64,000 bases of DNA from Neisseria sp. oral taxon 014 str. F0314. Its GTDB lineage: Bacteria > Pseudomonadota > Gammaproteobacteria > Burkholderiales > Neisseriaceae. Under the pieces are notes generated by a model, which did not search any database, was not told where the DNA came from, and saw only the letters and a list, made by a program, of their open reading frames with translations. The DNA lies in NCBI RefSeq assembly GCF_005886145.1, contig NZ_CP040504.1:2232001-2296000 (forward strand), in the 5' to 3' direction. Within the stretch, counting starts at the first letter, position 1. Every line of letters begins with the position of its first letter. This document shows, one piece after another, positions 27,173 through 35,656 of this stretch. Both the position numbers and the translations under genes were made by a program.

Positions 27173-27279
27173 CGTTGAGTTGCTTAAGTGCAGCTTGATT
27201 TTTCTCCTCTATTTCTCCTTTGTAGACTTGGCGCATATCCGTTTGGGTGTGCGCGTTTTTTTTTTTTTTTTTTTTTTTT
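27173..27279 (+). ncRNA. Sibling small RNA 1 (NmsR/RcoF type)
   Basis: About 90 nucleotides. It has a 5' stem-loop (GTTGC/GCAGC region, 27179-27196) and a single-stranded pyrimidine-rich stretch with two CUCC/UCUCCUUU anti-Shine-Dalgarno motifs (27201-27225). A terminator stem GCGCATATCC/GGGTGTGCGC (27231-27254) is followed by 24 Ts (27256-27279). The 32-base block at 27201-27232 is repeated exactly at 27436-27467. Tandem sibling sRNAs of this design near lrp are known in meningococcus (NmsRA/B) and gonococcus; they use Hfq to repress TCA cycle and amino acid uptake genes. Placement next to lrp fits. Confidence 0.82.
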
Positions 27280-27370
27280 GCCGTTTTGGGAAAACGGATT
27301 TGTGTTGTTGAAGTTTTGCTACAATAAATCATGTAAATACCATTGATAAGAAATTTTATAAGAAAATAAG

Positions 27371-27399
27371 TTGCACACCGGTTCCGCTTGGTGCATAAT
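27371..27399 (+). promoter_or_regulatory. Promoter of sibling sRNA 2
   Basis: TTGCAC (27371-27376), a 17-base spacer and CATAAT (27394-27399) place the RNA start near 27406. Confidence 0.75.
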
Positions 27400-27405
27400 T
27401 CGTTC

Positions 27406-27498
27406 CGTTAGCTGGTTCGAGTAGTCAGTTAATAGTTTCTCCTCTATTTCTCCTTTGTAGACTTGGCACACATTCCTATGGATTGTGTGCGTTTTTTT
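27406..27498 (+). ncRNA. Sibling small RNA 2 (NmsR/RcoF type)
   Basis: About 93 nucleotides. It has the same plan as sRNA 1: a 5' stem-loop (TTAGCTG pairing with CAGTTAA, 27408-27432), the shared 32-base block with two CUCC motifs (27436-27467), and a terminator with arms GCACACA and TGTGTGC followed by seven Ts (27492-27498). The 5' stem and terminator differ in sequence from sRNA 1 but not in shape. Its own promoter means the two siblings can be expressed independently. Confidence 0.85.
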
Positions 27499-27514
27499 AT
27501 CTAAATTGAAATGA

Positions 27515-27552
27515 AAGGCCGTCTGAACTGTTATATTGTTTCAGACGGCCTT
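27515..27552. terminator. DUS hairpin terminator after lrp
   Basis: AAGGCCGTCTGAAC pairs with GTTTCAGACGGCCTT between sRNA 2 and the convergent lrp gene. Confidence 0.8.
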
Positions 27553-27566
27553 GAAACTGCGGCGGT

Positions 27567-28031
27567 TCAGTCCAAATCCAGCATCAGTCCTTCTTTTACT
27601 TCTTCCATCACCACATAACTGCGGCTTTCGGCAGCGGCGGGCAGTTGCAGCAGGATGTTGCCGAGCATGTCGCGGTAGGCCGACATATCTGGCAGGCGGA
27701 CTTTAATCAGATAATCGTATTCGCCCGAGACGAGATGGCATTCCAGAATTTGCGGAATACGCGTTACTTCGCGGCGGAAATCCTCAAAGATGTTGCCCGA
27801 TTTCGAGCGTAGTTTGATTTCGACGAAAACCAGCAGGCTTTGCCCGACGGCGTGCGGATTCAGACGGGCGTGATAGCCGCTGATGATGTTGTCGCGCTCC
27901 AGCCGCTTGACCCGTTCGGTAACCGGCGTGGTGGACAGGCCGACTTTTTCCGCCAGTTCGGTCATGGGAATCCGCGCGTTTTGTTGCAGCAGCTTGAGGA
28001 TTTTCAAGTCGATTTTGTCCAAGTCTTTCAT
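27567..28031 (-). CDS. lrp: Lrp/AsnC family transcriptional regulator
   Basis: A 154-residue regulator. An N-terminal winged helix-turn-helix (about 1-60, DLKILKLLQQNARIPMTELAEKVGLSTTPVTERVKRLE) is followed by an effector-binding RAM domain (about 65-150). Family members sense amino acids and form octamers that bend DNA. I chose the ATG at 28031 (MKDLDKIDLKILK), the family start; the frame is open for 27 further codons. It is convergent with the two sRNAs and divergent from alr. Confidence 0.93.
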   Translation of the reverse strand: MKDLDKIDLKILKLLQQNARIPMTELAEKVGLSTTPVTERVKRLERDNIISGYHARLNPHAVGQSLLVFVEIKLRSKSGNIFEDFRREVTRIPQILECHLVSGEYDYLIKVRLPDMSAYRDMLGNILLQLPAAAESRSYVVMEEVKEGLMLDLD

Positions 28032-28246
28032 AGATGGATCCGTGGCGTGTGATTGTCGGACAGCCATCATACCAAAACCGGCATCACTCTGCGCAAGAGA
28101 GGTGTCCTGCACTTTGTTGTTAAACTTTTAACGGCTTGGCGGCCCAGTATTCAAAAAACATTTGAATCAGCCTATAATCTTCGCCGTTAAATATTATTAA
28201 AGGCCGTCTGAAACGCGGCTTTGCGTTTATCGAAAAAGGAATCACC

Positions 28247-29305
28247 ATGCGCCCGCTCAATGCTCGAATCCGCTTGGACAATCTGCGCCACAATTATCAA
28301 ACCCTGAAACAGATTCACGGCGGCAAAATGCTCGCCGTCATCAAAGCGGACGCTTACGGACACGGCGCGGTACGGTGCGCCCACGCATTGTCCGACCTTG
28401 CCGACGGATTTGCCGTCGCCACCGTGGACGAAGCCGTCGAATTGCGCGAGAGCGGCATTACCAATCCTATTGTATTGCTCGAAGGTGTGTTTGAAGCGTC
28501 GGAATACGCTACCGTCGATAAATACAATTTATGGCCGGGCGTCGGCAGCCAGTGGCAACTCGAAGCCTTAATCGCCCATAACTGGCAGACTCCCGTCAAA
28601 GTCTGGCTCAAAATGGATTCCGGTATGCACCGCGCCGGTTTCTTTCCGCACAATTACACTTCTGCCTACACCGCCCTGAAACAATGCAAACACGTCGACG
28701 GCATCGTCAAATTCAGCCACTTTGCCTGCGCCGACGAACCCGACAACGGCATGACCGAAATGCAGCTTGAAGCCTTTGATTTGGCGTGTGAAGGCTTGGA
28801 AGGCGAAGAAAGCCTCGCAAATTCTGCCGCCATCTTGAACGTTCCCGAAGCGCGCCGCGACTGGGGGCGTGCCGGACTGGCGCTTTACGGCATTTCTCCG
28901 TTCGGCGGCGTGGACGAACGCCTAAAACCCGTCATGCGCCTGACTTCCCGCGTATTCGGCGAACGCGTCCTGCAACCTCATTCCCCCGTCGGCTACGGCG
29001 CGACGTTTTACACCAGCAAGTCCACCCGTGTCGGCCTGATTGCCTGCGGCTACGCCGACGGTTATCCGCGCCGAGCCTCGACCAATTCGCCTGTTGCTGT
29101 CGAAGGCAAACGCAGCCGCATCATCGGCAGGGTATCTATGGACATGATTACCGTTGAACTCGACGCTTCCCAAGAAGGTTTGGGCGCAGAAGTCGAATTG
29201 TGGGGCGACGTTGTCAACATCAACGAAGTCGCCGAAGCCGCCGGTATGATTCCGTATGAAATTTTTTGCAACGTCAAACGCGCGAAGTTTACCTATTCGG
29301 AGTGA
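28247..29305 (+). CDS. alr: Alr, alanine racemase
   Basis: A 352-residue PLP enzyme that makes D-alanine for peptidoglycan. The cofactor Lys is in MLAVIKADAYGHGA (about 32), the second catalytic Tyr in SPVGYGATFYT, and GRVSMDMITVEL is conserved. A -10 TATAAT (28173-28178) lies upstream, followed by a DUS. The start follows AAAAAGGAATCACC. The stop is followed by a DUS pair of the AGGTCGTCTGAA form. Confidence 0.97.
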   Translation: MRPLNARIRLDNLRHNYQTLKQIHGGKMLAVIKADAYGHGAVRCAHALSDLADGFAVATVDEAVELRESGITNPIVLLEGVFEASEYATVDKYNLWPGVGSQWQLEALIAHNWQTPVKVWLKMDSGMHRAGFFPHNYTSAYTALKQCKHVDGIVKFSHFACADEPDNGMTEMQLEAFDLACEGLEGEESLANSAAILNVPEARRDWGRAGLALYGISPFGGVDERLKPVMRLTSRVFGERVLQPHSPVGYGATFYTSKSTRVGLIACGYADGYPRRASTNSPVAVEGKRSRIIGRVSMDMITVELDASQEGLGAEVELWGDVVNINEVAEAAGMIPYEIFCNVKRAKFTYSE

Positions 29306-29325
29306 TTTAAGCGGCGGTTTGAACC

Positions 29326-29383
29326 GAAGGTCGTCTGAAAACAAAGTTAACGGTTTCGTTAAATGGTTTTCAGACGACCTTCT
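29326..29383 (+). terminator. Variant-DUS (AGGTCGTCTGAA) inverted pair after alr
   Basis: AAGGTCGTCTGAAAAC pairs with GGTTTTCAGACGACCTT, with a loop of about 28 bases. Both arms carry the AGGTCGTCTGAA dialect, unlike almost all other terminators here. The next 270 bases up to the ACT gene hold the NIME below and no gene. Confidence 0.7.
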
Positions 29384-29418
29384 TCATAAGTTTTTTTTAA
29401 ATCTAAATATTTTAAGAG

Positions 29419-29533
29419 CTGCCGTCATTCCCGCGCAGGCGGGAATCCAGAACATAAAATTTAGGAAACTTTTTTCTTTGACAGTTTCTGCACGGATAAA
29501 TCTGGATTCCCGCCTGCGCGGGAATGACGGCAG
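29419..29533. repeat. Neisserial intergenic mosaic element (dRS3 pair), copy 1
   Basis: The dRS3 units (ATTCCC-N8-GGGAAT) at 29427-29446 and 29506-29525 lie within perfect 33-base inverted arms (29419-29451 and 29501-29533) flanking a 49-base core. This is the dRS3/RS arrangement typical of Neisseria; dRS3 is also a target of filamentous prophage insertion. The N8 is GCGCAGGC, the same as in the copy at 37406. Confidence 0.9.
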
Positions 29534-29655
29534 ACGGAATATCAGGTTCGGGCAATAATCAAAATTGTCAACAATCCAAGCCATCTTATTTTGAAAGCGG
29601 TGCTATAATTCCCCGAACCAGATTTTTCAGACGACCCCTACAAGGACCCTGACTT

Positions 29656-29928
29656 ATGAATAATTCAGTCATCACCGTCATCGGCAAAGACCGCGTCGGC
29701 ATCGTGTACGACGTTTCCGGCATCCTCGCGGAAAACCGAATCAACATCCTCAATATCAGCCAGCAGCTAATGGACGATTTCTTCACCATGATTATCTTGG
29801 TGGATACCTCGAAATGCCCCAAATCGCGGCAGGAAATGCTGGATTTGTTTGCGGAAGAGAGCAAAAAACTCGCGCTCGATATCCGTATGCAAAATGAAGA
29901 AATCTTCCAAGCCATGCACCGCATTTGA
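29656..29928 (+). CDS. ACT domain protein (UPF0237 family)
   Basis: A 90-residue single ACT-domain protein. The start [22 protein letters not shown] is the ligand-binding loop of the domain. Such proteins bind amino acids or other small molecules; the ligand is unknown. It is followed 14 bases later by the UPF0210 gene in the same direction, a pair conserved across many bacteria, which suggests joint function. RBS: AAGGACCCTGACTT. Confidence 0.88.
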   Translation: MNNSVITVIGKDRVGIVYDVSGILAENRINILNISQQLMDDFFTMIILVDTSKCPKSRQEMLDLFAEESKKLALDIRMQNEEIFQAMHRI

Positions 29929-29942
29929 GTCGGAGGAATATG

Positions 29943-31298
29943 ATGAGTATCCAATCCGGCGAAATTTTAGAAACCGTCAAAATGGTTGCCGACCAGCATT
30001 TCGACGTCCGCACCATTACCATAGGCATTGATTTGCACGACTGTATCAGCACCGACATTGATGTGTTGAACCAAAACATTTACAACAAAATCACCACTGT
30101 CGGCAAAGATTTGGTCGCTACGGCGAAACACCTCTCCGCCAAATACGGCGTGCCGATTGTGAATCAGCGTATTTCCGTCACGCCGATTGCCCAAATCGCG
30201 GCAGCGACCAAAGCCGATTCTTACGTCAGCGTGGCGCAGACTTTGGACAAGGCAGCCAAAGCCATCGGCGTGTCTTTTATCGGCGGCTTTTCCGCGTTGG
30301 TGCAAAAAGGCATGTCGCCTTCAGACGAGGTGTTAATCCGTTCCATTCCCGAAGCGATGAAGACCACCGACATCGTGTGCAGCTCCATCAATATCGGCAG
30401 CACGCGCGCAGGCATCAATATGGATGCGGTCAGACTGGCGGGCGAAACTATCAAGCGCACGGCTGAAATCACGCCCGAAGGTTTCGGCTGCGCCAAAATT
30501 GTCGTGTTCTGCAACGCGGTGGAAGACAATCCGTTTATGGCGGGCGCGTTTCACGGCTCGGGCGAAGCGGACGCCGTTATCAACGTCGGCGTATCGGGGC
30601 CGGGCGTGGTCAAAGCCGCGCTGGAAAATTCGGACGCGGTCAGCCTGACCGAAGTCGCCGAAGTCGTGAAGAAAACCGCTTTCAAAATCACCCGTGTGGG
30701 CGAACTCATCGGCCGCGAAGCCTCGAAAATACTGGGCATCCCGTTCGGCATTCTCGATTTGTCGCTGGCGCCGACCCCCGCCGTTGGCGACTCGGTGGCA
30801 CGCATCCTTGAGGAAATGGGCTTGAGCGTCTGCGGTACGCACGGCACGACGGCTGCCTTGGCATTGCTGAACGATGCCGTGAAAAAAGGCGGCATGATGG
30901 CTTCCAGCGCGGTCGGCGGTTTGAGCGGCGCGTTTATCCCCGTTTCCGAAGACGAAGGCATGATTGCCGCTGCCGAAGCAGGCGTGCTGACGCTGGACAA
31001 ACTCGAAGCGATGACCGCCGTCTGCTCGGTCGGGCTGGACATGATTGCCGTTCCCGGCGACACGCCCGCGCACACGATTTCCGGCATCATCGCCGACGAA
31101 GCCGCCATCGGCATGATCAACAGCAAAACCACCGCCGTGCGCATCATTCCGGTAACGGGCAAAACCGTCGGCGACAGCGTCGAGTTTGGCGGCCTGCTGG
31201 GCTACGCGCCCGTGATGCCGGTTAAAGAAGGTTCGTGCGAAGTGTTCGTCAACCGCGGCGGCAGGATTCCCGCACCGGTACAGTCGATGAAGAACTGA
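29943..31298 (+). CDS. UPF0210 / DUF711 family protein
   Basis: A 451-residue protein of a widespread but uncharacterised family related in fold to glycyl radical enzymes. It starts [21 protein letters not shown] and contains [32 protein letters not shown] and [15 protein letters not shown]. The ribosome-binding site GGAGGA precedes two adjacent ATG codons; I use the second, the family start. Cotranscribed with the ACT-domain gene. High sequence conservation suggests a core metabolic role. Confidence 0.9.
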   Translation: MSIQSGEILETVKMVADQHFDVRTITIGIDLHDCISTDIDVLNQNIYNKITTVGKDLVATAKHLSAKYGVPIVNQRISVTPIAQIAAATKADSYVSVAQTLDKAAKAIGVSFIGGFSALVQKGMSPSDEVLIRSIPEAMKTTDIVCSSINIGSTRAGINMDAVRLAGETIKRTAEITPEGFGCAKIVVFCNAVEDNPFMAGAFHGSGEADAVINVGVSGPGVVKAALENSDAVSLTEVAEVVKKTAFKITRVGELIGREASKILGIPFGILDLSLAPTPAVGDSVARILEEMGLSVCGTHGTTAALALLNDAVKKGGMMASSAVGGLSGAFIPVSEDEGMIAAAEAGVLTLDKLEAMTAVCSVGLDMIAVPGDTPAHTISGIIADEAAIGMINSKTTAVRIIPVTGKTVGDSVEFGGLLGYAPVMPVKEGSCEVFVNRGGRIPAPVQSMKN

Positions 31299-31317
31299 TT
31301 GCGGTTTTGATAGAGAA

Positions 31318-31349
31318 AGGCCGTCTGAAAATTGTTTTTCAGACGGCCT
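31318..31349. terminator. Bidirectional DUS terminator
   Basis: AGGCCGTCTGAAAA pairs with TTTTCAGACGGCCT between the convergent UPF0210 and SDR genes. Confidence 0.85.
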
Positions 31350-31396
31350 CGTTATATCTAGTTCCGTTGCCTGTGCGGGCGGGAGCGGCAGACGGG

Positions 31397-32116
31397 CTAC
31401 AAATAAACGATTTCCCCCGTGCGGCCTTTGCTTTCTTCGCTTGCCCACCAGACAAACTGCGGCAGGATGTCGTGATAATTTTTGCGTTCGGTGCGCGATT
31501 CGCCCGGGTGGGACTTAATCCGCTGCGGCGAGTTGATCGGGCCGGGAATGAGGACGTTGGCGCGCAGGTTGGGGAAGCGTTCCCATTCGTCGGCGGCGAC
31601 TTTGCACAGATAGTTCAGCGCGGCTTTAGAGGCGCCGAAACCGCCCCAATAGGCTTGGGGCGTTTCGCTGTGGCTTTCGCTCACGAAGATAACCGAAGCG
31701 TCGGGCGAGGCTTTGAGCATCGGGGCGAACGCGCGGGTCAGGCCCATCGGCGCGACGGTGTTGATGCGGTATTGGTTGACCCATTCGGCGACGGTCTGGA
31801 AATCCAGCGGGGAGAGGGAATAGAAATAGCTGGCGCAGTGCACGATGCCGTCGAGCCTGCCGCCGGTGGCTTCGTCGACGGCGGCGGCGAACTGTGCGAA
31901 CTCGTTTTCTTCCGCGCTCATCAGGTCGAAGCAGATGGCGAAAGGTTCGGGGCCGCCCGACGCTGCGATGGCGTCGTATACCTTTTCCAGTTTTTTCTGA
32001 TGGCGCGCCACCAGAATTACGGTGGCGCCGGCGTCGGCGTAGGCTTTGGCCACTTGTTCGCCCAAGCCTTGCGACGCGCCGGTTACCATGATGATTTTGT
32101 CTTGCAGTGTTGGCAT
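31397..32116 (-). CDS. YciK-like short-chain dehydrogenase
   Basis: A 239-residue SDR protein. The NADP-binding loop VTGASQGLGEQVAKAYADAG (about 12-31) and the HCASYFYSLSPL stretch in place of NNAG are visible. The active-site region reads YWGGFGASKAALNY: the Tyr of the YxxxK motif is Phe here, with a Tyr six residues before the Lys. Activity may therefore differ from ordinary SDRs. The overall form matches YciK of E. coli, whose substrate is unknown. Confidence 0.85.
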   Translation of the reverse strand: MPTLQDKIIMVTGASQGLGEQVAKAYADAGATVILVARHQKKLEKVYDAIAASGGPEPFAICFDLMSAEENEFAQFAAAVDEATGGRLDGIVHCASYFYSLSPLDFQTVAEWVNQYRINTVAPMGLTRAFAPMLKASPDASVIFVSESHSETPQAYWGGFGASKAALNYLCKVAADEWERFPNLRANVLIPGPINSPQRIKSHPGESRTERKNYHDILPQFVWWASEESKGRTGEIVYL

Positions 32117-32141
32117 CGGTTTACCTTGTTGTTTTGGGGCG

Positions 32142-32187
32142 GAGGCCGTCTGAAAACGGGAAAACGGCTTTTTTCAGACGGCCTCCG
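32142..32187 (-). terminator. DUS hairpin between the 139-aa gene and the SDR gene
   Basis: GGAGGCCGTCTGAAAA pairs with TTTTCAGACGGCCTCC across a 14-base loop. Confidence 0.75.
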
Positions 32188-32197
32188 GTAGGATTGG

Positions 32198-32617
32198 TCA
32201 GCGGTGCGGGCGTTTGCGGCCTTTAGACTGCTGCATCGCCATCTGGTTGATTTCCTGACGGGTGGGGCGTTTTTTAAACATGGCGTGCGCTTCGTCCACC
32301 GAGCATTTCTGCGACAGGCAGATCAGGGTAACGGCATCTTTCTGCGCCTGTCCGCCGCTGTGGTACATGCGGCGCAGGTTGGCCTCGTTGACGCGGCCTT
32401 TTTCGGGATCGATGTCGAATTTTTTGAGGCGCTCGATAAACTGGCGCTGCTGGCGGCGCGACGTCCAGACGAAGCCGCCTGCCGCCGCGGCCATAATGAC
32501 GATGGCGGAAAGGATGGCGATGGGCCATGAATCGACAATCAGCACCAGTATCAGGCTCAATACGGCGGTTGCCAGCAGGATTAAACCGCCTAAGCGGATT
32601 TTTGCTTTTGTATCCAT
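32198..32617 (-). CDS. Small membrane protein of unknown function
   Basis: A 139-residue protein not recognised beyond its layout. Two predicted helices (about 8-27 and 31-51) form a hairpin. A basic soluble part follows (about 52-139), with RRQQRQFIERLKKFDIDPEKG and a helical stretch VTLICLSQKCSVDEAHAMF. The tail is basic (KGRKRPHR). It stands alone between two DUS hairpins. Confidence 0.75.
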   Translation of the reverse strand: MDTKAKIRLGGLILLATAVLSLILVLIVDSWPIAILSAIVIMAAAAGGFVWTSRRQQRQFIERLKKFDIDPEKGRVNEANLRRMYHSGGQAQKDAVTLICLSQKCSVDEAHAMFKKRPTRQEINQMAMQQSKGRKRPHR

Positions 32618-32647
32618 GTGGTTGCGTTTCCTTGGAATAAGTTTCGG

Positions 32648-32685
32648 GCCGTCTGAAAAAGGATTTCCGTTTTCAGACGGCCTGT
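32648..32685 (-). terminator. DUS hairpin downstream of holA
   Basis: GGGCCGTCTGAAAA pairs with TTTTCAGACGGCCT, between the holA end and the 139-aa gene. Confidence 0.7.
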
Positions 32686-32767
32686 GTGCGGAGCAGGCGG
32701 CGACGGCGCCTGTTTAACGGCATTTTACAGTATTTTCGTCTGGCGGTGGAACCGTATCGGCCTGCCT

Positions 32768-33769
32768 TTACGCCGCTAGGCCGATAACCAGCCGTTTGAA
32801 TTCCGACCATGCGTTGCCGTCTTCCGCGCCTTTGATGATGCGGTCGATTTTGGCGCAGGTTTGCAGGGCGGCGAGCAGGCGGCCGATGTGGATGCGTCCG
32901 GCAGCCATCGGCGCCAGAGTCTGCTTGTCGCCCCACAGCCTCAGGCTGTTGCGCAGGGATTGGACGTTTTGCCCTTGCTTGAGTGCGGCGGTCAGGCGGA
33001 TGAGGGTGCGGATGTCTTCGGCCACCGCCCACAGCAGCAGGACCGGTTCTTCGCCGCTTTCCTCCAAACCTTCGAGCAGGCGCGCCACGCGCAGGCCGTC
33101 GCCCTTCATCCACGCGCCCGCAAGCTGGAAAACGTCGAAGCGGGCGACGTTGGCCACGGCCGCTTCGGCGTCGGCCATATTGACGGTATGCCCCTGCGGG
33201 TGGAGCAGGGCGAGTTTGTCGATTTCTTGTTTGGCGGCCAGCAGGTTGCCTTCTACACGCTCGGCAAACAGGGTCAGCGCATCGCTTTCGATGCCGAGGC
33301 CGAGTTTTCTCAGACGGCCCCTTATCCATTGCGGCAGGGCGGCGGTGCCGACGGCTTTGGCTTCGAGCATGATGCCTTTGGCCGCCAGTGCGCCGAACCA
33401 TTTGGCCTGCGTCTGGGCTTTTTCCAGCTTGGGCAGCATGACGACGGTTACGGTGTCTTCGGGCAGGCGTTCGGCCAGCGATTGCAGGGCTTCGCCGCCG
33501 TTTTTACCGGGTTTGCCGCCGGGAATATGGATTTCCAGCAGTTTCAGGTCGGCAAACAGTCCGGCGCTGCCCGCCGATTGCAGCAGCTCGCTCCAATCGA
33601 ACGCATTGTCTGCGGTATAGACTTCGCGGTTGAGGTAGCCCTGCCGTTTGGCGGCGGCGCGCAGGGTGTCGAGCGCTTCTATCCGCAGCAGGTCTTCCTC
33701 GCCGTGAATCACATAAAGCGGTTTGAGCGGCGAGTCGGGACTGAGCTGTTCGATGTCTGCCGAGGCCAT
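32768..33769 (-). CDS. holA: HolA, DNA polymerase III delta subunit
   Basis: A 333-residue protein. Delta opens the sliding clamp as part of the clamp loader. The N-terminal AAA+ region begins with PLKPLYVIHGEEDLLRIEALD, followed by LLEIHIPGGKPGKNG and GIMLEAKAV. The C-terminal collar domain covers the last ~120 residues. Its ATG directly follows the lptE stop (TAA-ATG), so the two genes are translationally coupled, the conserved lptE-holA order. Confidence 0.95.
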   Translation of the reverse strand: MASADIEQLSPDSPLKPLYVIHGEEDLLRIEALDTLRAAAKRQGYLNREVYTADNAFDWSELLQSAGSAGLFADLKLLEIHIPGGKPGKNGGEALQSLAERLPEDTVTVVMLPKLEKAQTQAKWFGALAAKGIMLEAKAVGTAALPQWIRGRLRKLGLGIESDALTLFAERVEGNLLAAKQEIDKLALLHPQGHTVNMADAEAAVANVARFDVFQLAGAWMKGDGLRVARLLEGLEESGEEPVLLLWAVAEDIRTLIRLTAALKQGQNVQSLRNSLRLWGDKQTLAPMAAGRIHIGRLLAALQTCAKIDRIIKGAEDGNAWSEFKRLVIGLAA

Positions 33770-34252
33770 TTATTGCGGGGCTTTCAGGAAGGTAAGGCGG
33801 CGCACGATTTGTTCGGCGGCATCGGTACGCATTTCCGACCAGATGGTCTGTTCTTCTTCGGCCTTACCCAATACGTCGCTGTTGGCGTAATCCATTTTGC
33901 GGTTGACGACGACGGTTATCGGTTCGCCCAACGGTTCGCCGTTGACCGACGCCTGTGCTTCGATGCGCAGAATCAGCAGGTATTCGTTGATTTCGGCGGC
34001 ACGGGTGATGGTGTAGATGTCTTTGCGGGTATCGATGCGGCTGACGGTCAGCACGGCCTGCGCTTTGTCCGCGCCGACCGGCTTGCCGTCGGCGTAACGC
34101 AGGGCTTTGTCCAACGCCTGCTGCATGGCCTGTCCGTTGGCGATGTGCCATGCCTGGTAGGGAAGCGGATGGGAGATGCCGCCCATGCCTTTGGGGTGGA
34201 ACCCGCAGGCGCCCAGCAGTAAGACGGCGGCAGTCAGAAGGATTTTGTTCAT
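33770..34252 (-). CDS. lptE: LptE, LPS-assembly lipoprotein
   Basis: A 160-residue lipoprotein with lipobox LLGAC (Cys about 16). LptE plugs the LptD barrel at the outer membrane and helps LPS (here LOS) insertion. GFHPKGMGGISHPLPYQAWHI at the start of the mature part and the EYLLILRIEAQASVNG strand are typical. leuS, the usual upstream partner, is absent; cysN lies upstream, separated by a DUS terminator. Confidence 0.92.
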   Translation of the reverse strand: MNKILLTAAVLLLGACGFHPKGMGGISHPLPYQAWHIANGQAMQQALDKALRYADGKPVGADKAQAVLTVSRIDTRKDIYTITRAAEINEYLLILRIEAQASVNGEPLGEPITVVVNRKMDYANSDVLGKAEEEQTIWSEMRTDAAEQIVRRLTFLKAPQ

Positions 34253-34295
34253 GTACGGCTTTCGGTTTGCAAAGTTACTGGGGGATTATAGCGTA

Positions 34296-34330
34296 ACAGG
34301 CCGTCTGAAAACACTCTTCAGACGGCCTGC
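34296..34330 (-). terminator. DUS hairpin terminator after cysN
   Basis: CAGGCCGTCTGAA pairs with TTCAGACGGCCTG, 15 bases past the cysN stop. Confidence 0.8.
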
Positions 34331-34345
34331 GGTGGGATGCCGCAC

Positions 34346-35656
34346 TCAGATTTCGAAACTGTCGGATTGGCCGCCGCCGCGTATCATGCCTGCGGCGACG
34401 GTGTGGTTGGTGGCTTCGTCTATCAGGATGAACGCGCCGAGGGCGTGGTTTTCTTCGTAGGGCGCGGCGGCGATCGGCTGCTGGGTTTTGAGGCTGACGC
34501 TGCCGATGTCGTTGAGTTTGAGCGTGTCGGCGGATTCGACGCGGCTGAGGGTGTTCACGTCCCAAACGTAGGAAATCGCGCTGATTTTGACGGGGGTGGT
34601 CTGGGTGGTGTGTTTCAGCAGGTATTTGCGGCGGAGGTTGAGCGGGATGTCGTCGAACCAGCACAGCGCGGCTTGAAACTGCTGTTCGGGCGCGACGGGG
34701 CTGTCGGCGGCGGCGATGCTGTTGCCGCGCGAGATGTCGAGGTCTGTGTCGAGCGCGACGGTCAGTACTTCGCCTGCTTCGGCGGATTCGGTTTTGCCGT
34801 TTGGATTGTAGATTTCGGCGATTTTGGCAGTATGTCCGCCAGGCAGGACTTTGATTTCGTCGCCGGTTTTCAGACGACCTGCTTCCAGCCTGCCTTGATA
34901 GCCGCGGAAGTCGTCGCTGCTGCTGCCGTCTTGCCGTGCGACGCGCTGCACGGGGAAATGGGTGGCTTGGTCGGCGGCGTTTTGGCGGTTGACGGGCAGG
35001 CTTTCGAGCAGGGGTAACAGCGGTAAACCTTGATACCACGGGGTTTGGCTGCTGGCGTTGACGATGTTGTCGCCTTTTAACGCGCTGATGGGCAGGAAGT
35101 GGATTTGGGCTTGGAGGCCGATTTGTTCCGCCAGCTTGCGGTAGGCGTCAGTGATGGCCTGATATTTGGTTTCGTCGAAGTCGAGCAGGTCGAGTTTGTT
35201 GACGGCGACGATGATGTTGGGGCAGCCCAAGAGTTTCAGAATCGCGCTGTGGCGTTTGGTCTGCGGCAGGAGGACGGGTTCTCTGCCGGAAAAATCGACG
35301 CGCGTCGCGTCTATCAGGACGATGGCGGCGTCGGCGGTCGATGCGCCCGTTACCATATTGCGGGTGTATTGTTCGTGTCCGGGCGTGTCGGCGATGATGA
35401 ATTTGCGCTTGGGCGTGGCGAAATAGCGGTAGGCGACATCGATGGTGATGCCTTGTTCGCGCTCGGCGGCAAGGCCGTCGGTGAGGCTGGCGAAGTCGGG
35501 CGTTTCGCCGTTTTCGGCGGCGCGGTTGAGTTTGTCGAGTTGGTCGGTCAGCAGGGTTTTGCTGTCGTAGAGCAGGCGGCCGATGAGGGTGGATTTGCCG
35601 TCGTCGACGCTGCCGGCGGTGATGAAGCGCAAAAGCGGGGCGGTGGTTGCGGTCAT
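34346..35656 (-). CDS. cysN: CysN, sulfate adenylyltransferase subunit 1
   Basis: A 436-residue GTPase. With CysD it makes adenosine 5'-phosphosulfate from sulfate and ATP, driven by GTP hydrolysis. The G1 loop AGSVDDGKSTLIGRL (about 14-28), G3 DTPGHEQYTRN (about 94) and G4 NKLD are intact, followed by beta-barrel domains. There is no fused CysC kinase. No cysD lies upstream, unlike the usual cysDN order; the next gene upstream is proA, and the 164-base gap between them holds only DUS. A variant DUS (34869-34880) lies inside the gene. Confidence 0.93.
   Translation of the reverse strand: MTATTAPLLRFITAGSVDDGKSTLIGRLLYDSKTLLTDQLDKLNRAAENGETPDFASLTDGLAAEREQGITIDVAYRYFATPKRKFIIADTPGHEQYTRNMVTGASTADAAIVLIDATRVDFSGREPVLLPQTKRHSAILKLLGCPNIIVAVNKLDLLDFDETKYQAITDAYRKLAEQIGLQAQIHFLPISALKGDNIVNASSQTPWYQGLPLLPLLESLPVNRQNAADQATHFPVQRVARQDGSSSDDFRGYQGRLEAGRLKTGDEIKVLPGGHTAKIAEIYNPNGKTESAEAGEVLTVALDTDLDISRGNSIAAADSPVAPEQQFQAALCWFDDIPLNLRRKYLLKHTTQTTPVKISAISYVWDVNTLSRVESADTLKLNDIGSVSLKTQQPIAAAPYEENHALGAFILIDEATNHTVAAGMIRGGGQSDSFEI

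Noticed and set aside
27256..27279. The T24 run as a phase-variable tract of a coding gene
   Set aside because: No reading frame spans it. It directly follows an RNA terminator stem, so any effect would be on RNA, as noted separately.
29419..29533. Repeated ATTCCC...GGGAAT units as a CRISPR array
   Set aside because: Only two inverted units per locus, without regular spacers or cas genes. They match dRS3/NIME elements.
30333..31448. A 371-codon frame opposite the UPF0210 gene
   Set aside because: Wholly antisense to a conserved gene. Low-complexity composition with many Gly, Arg and His residues is typical of shadow frames in GC-rich DNA.
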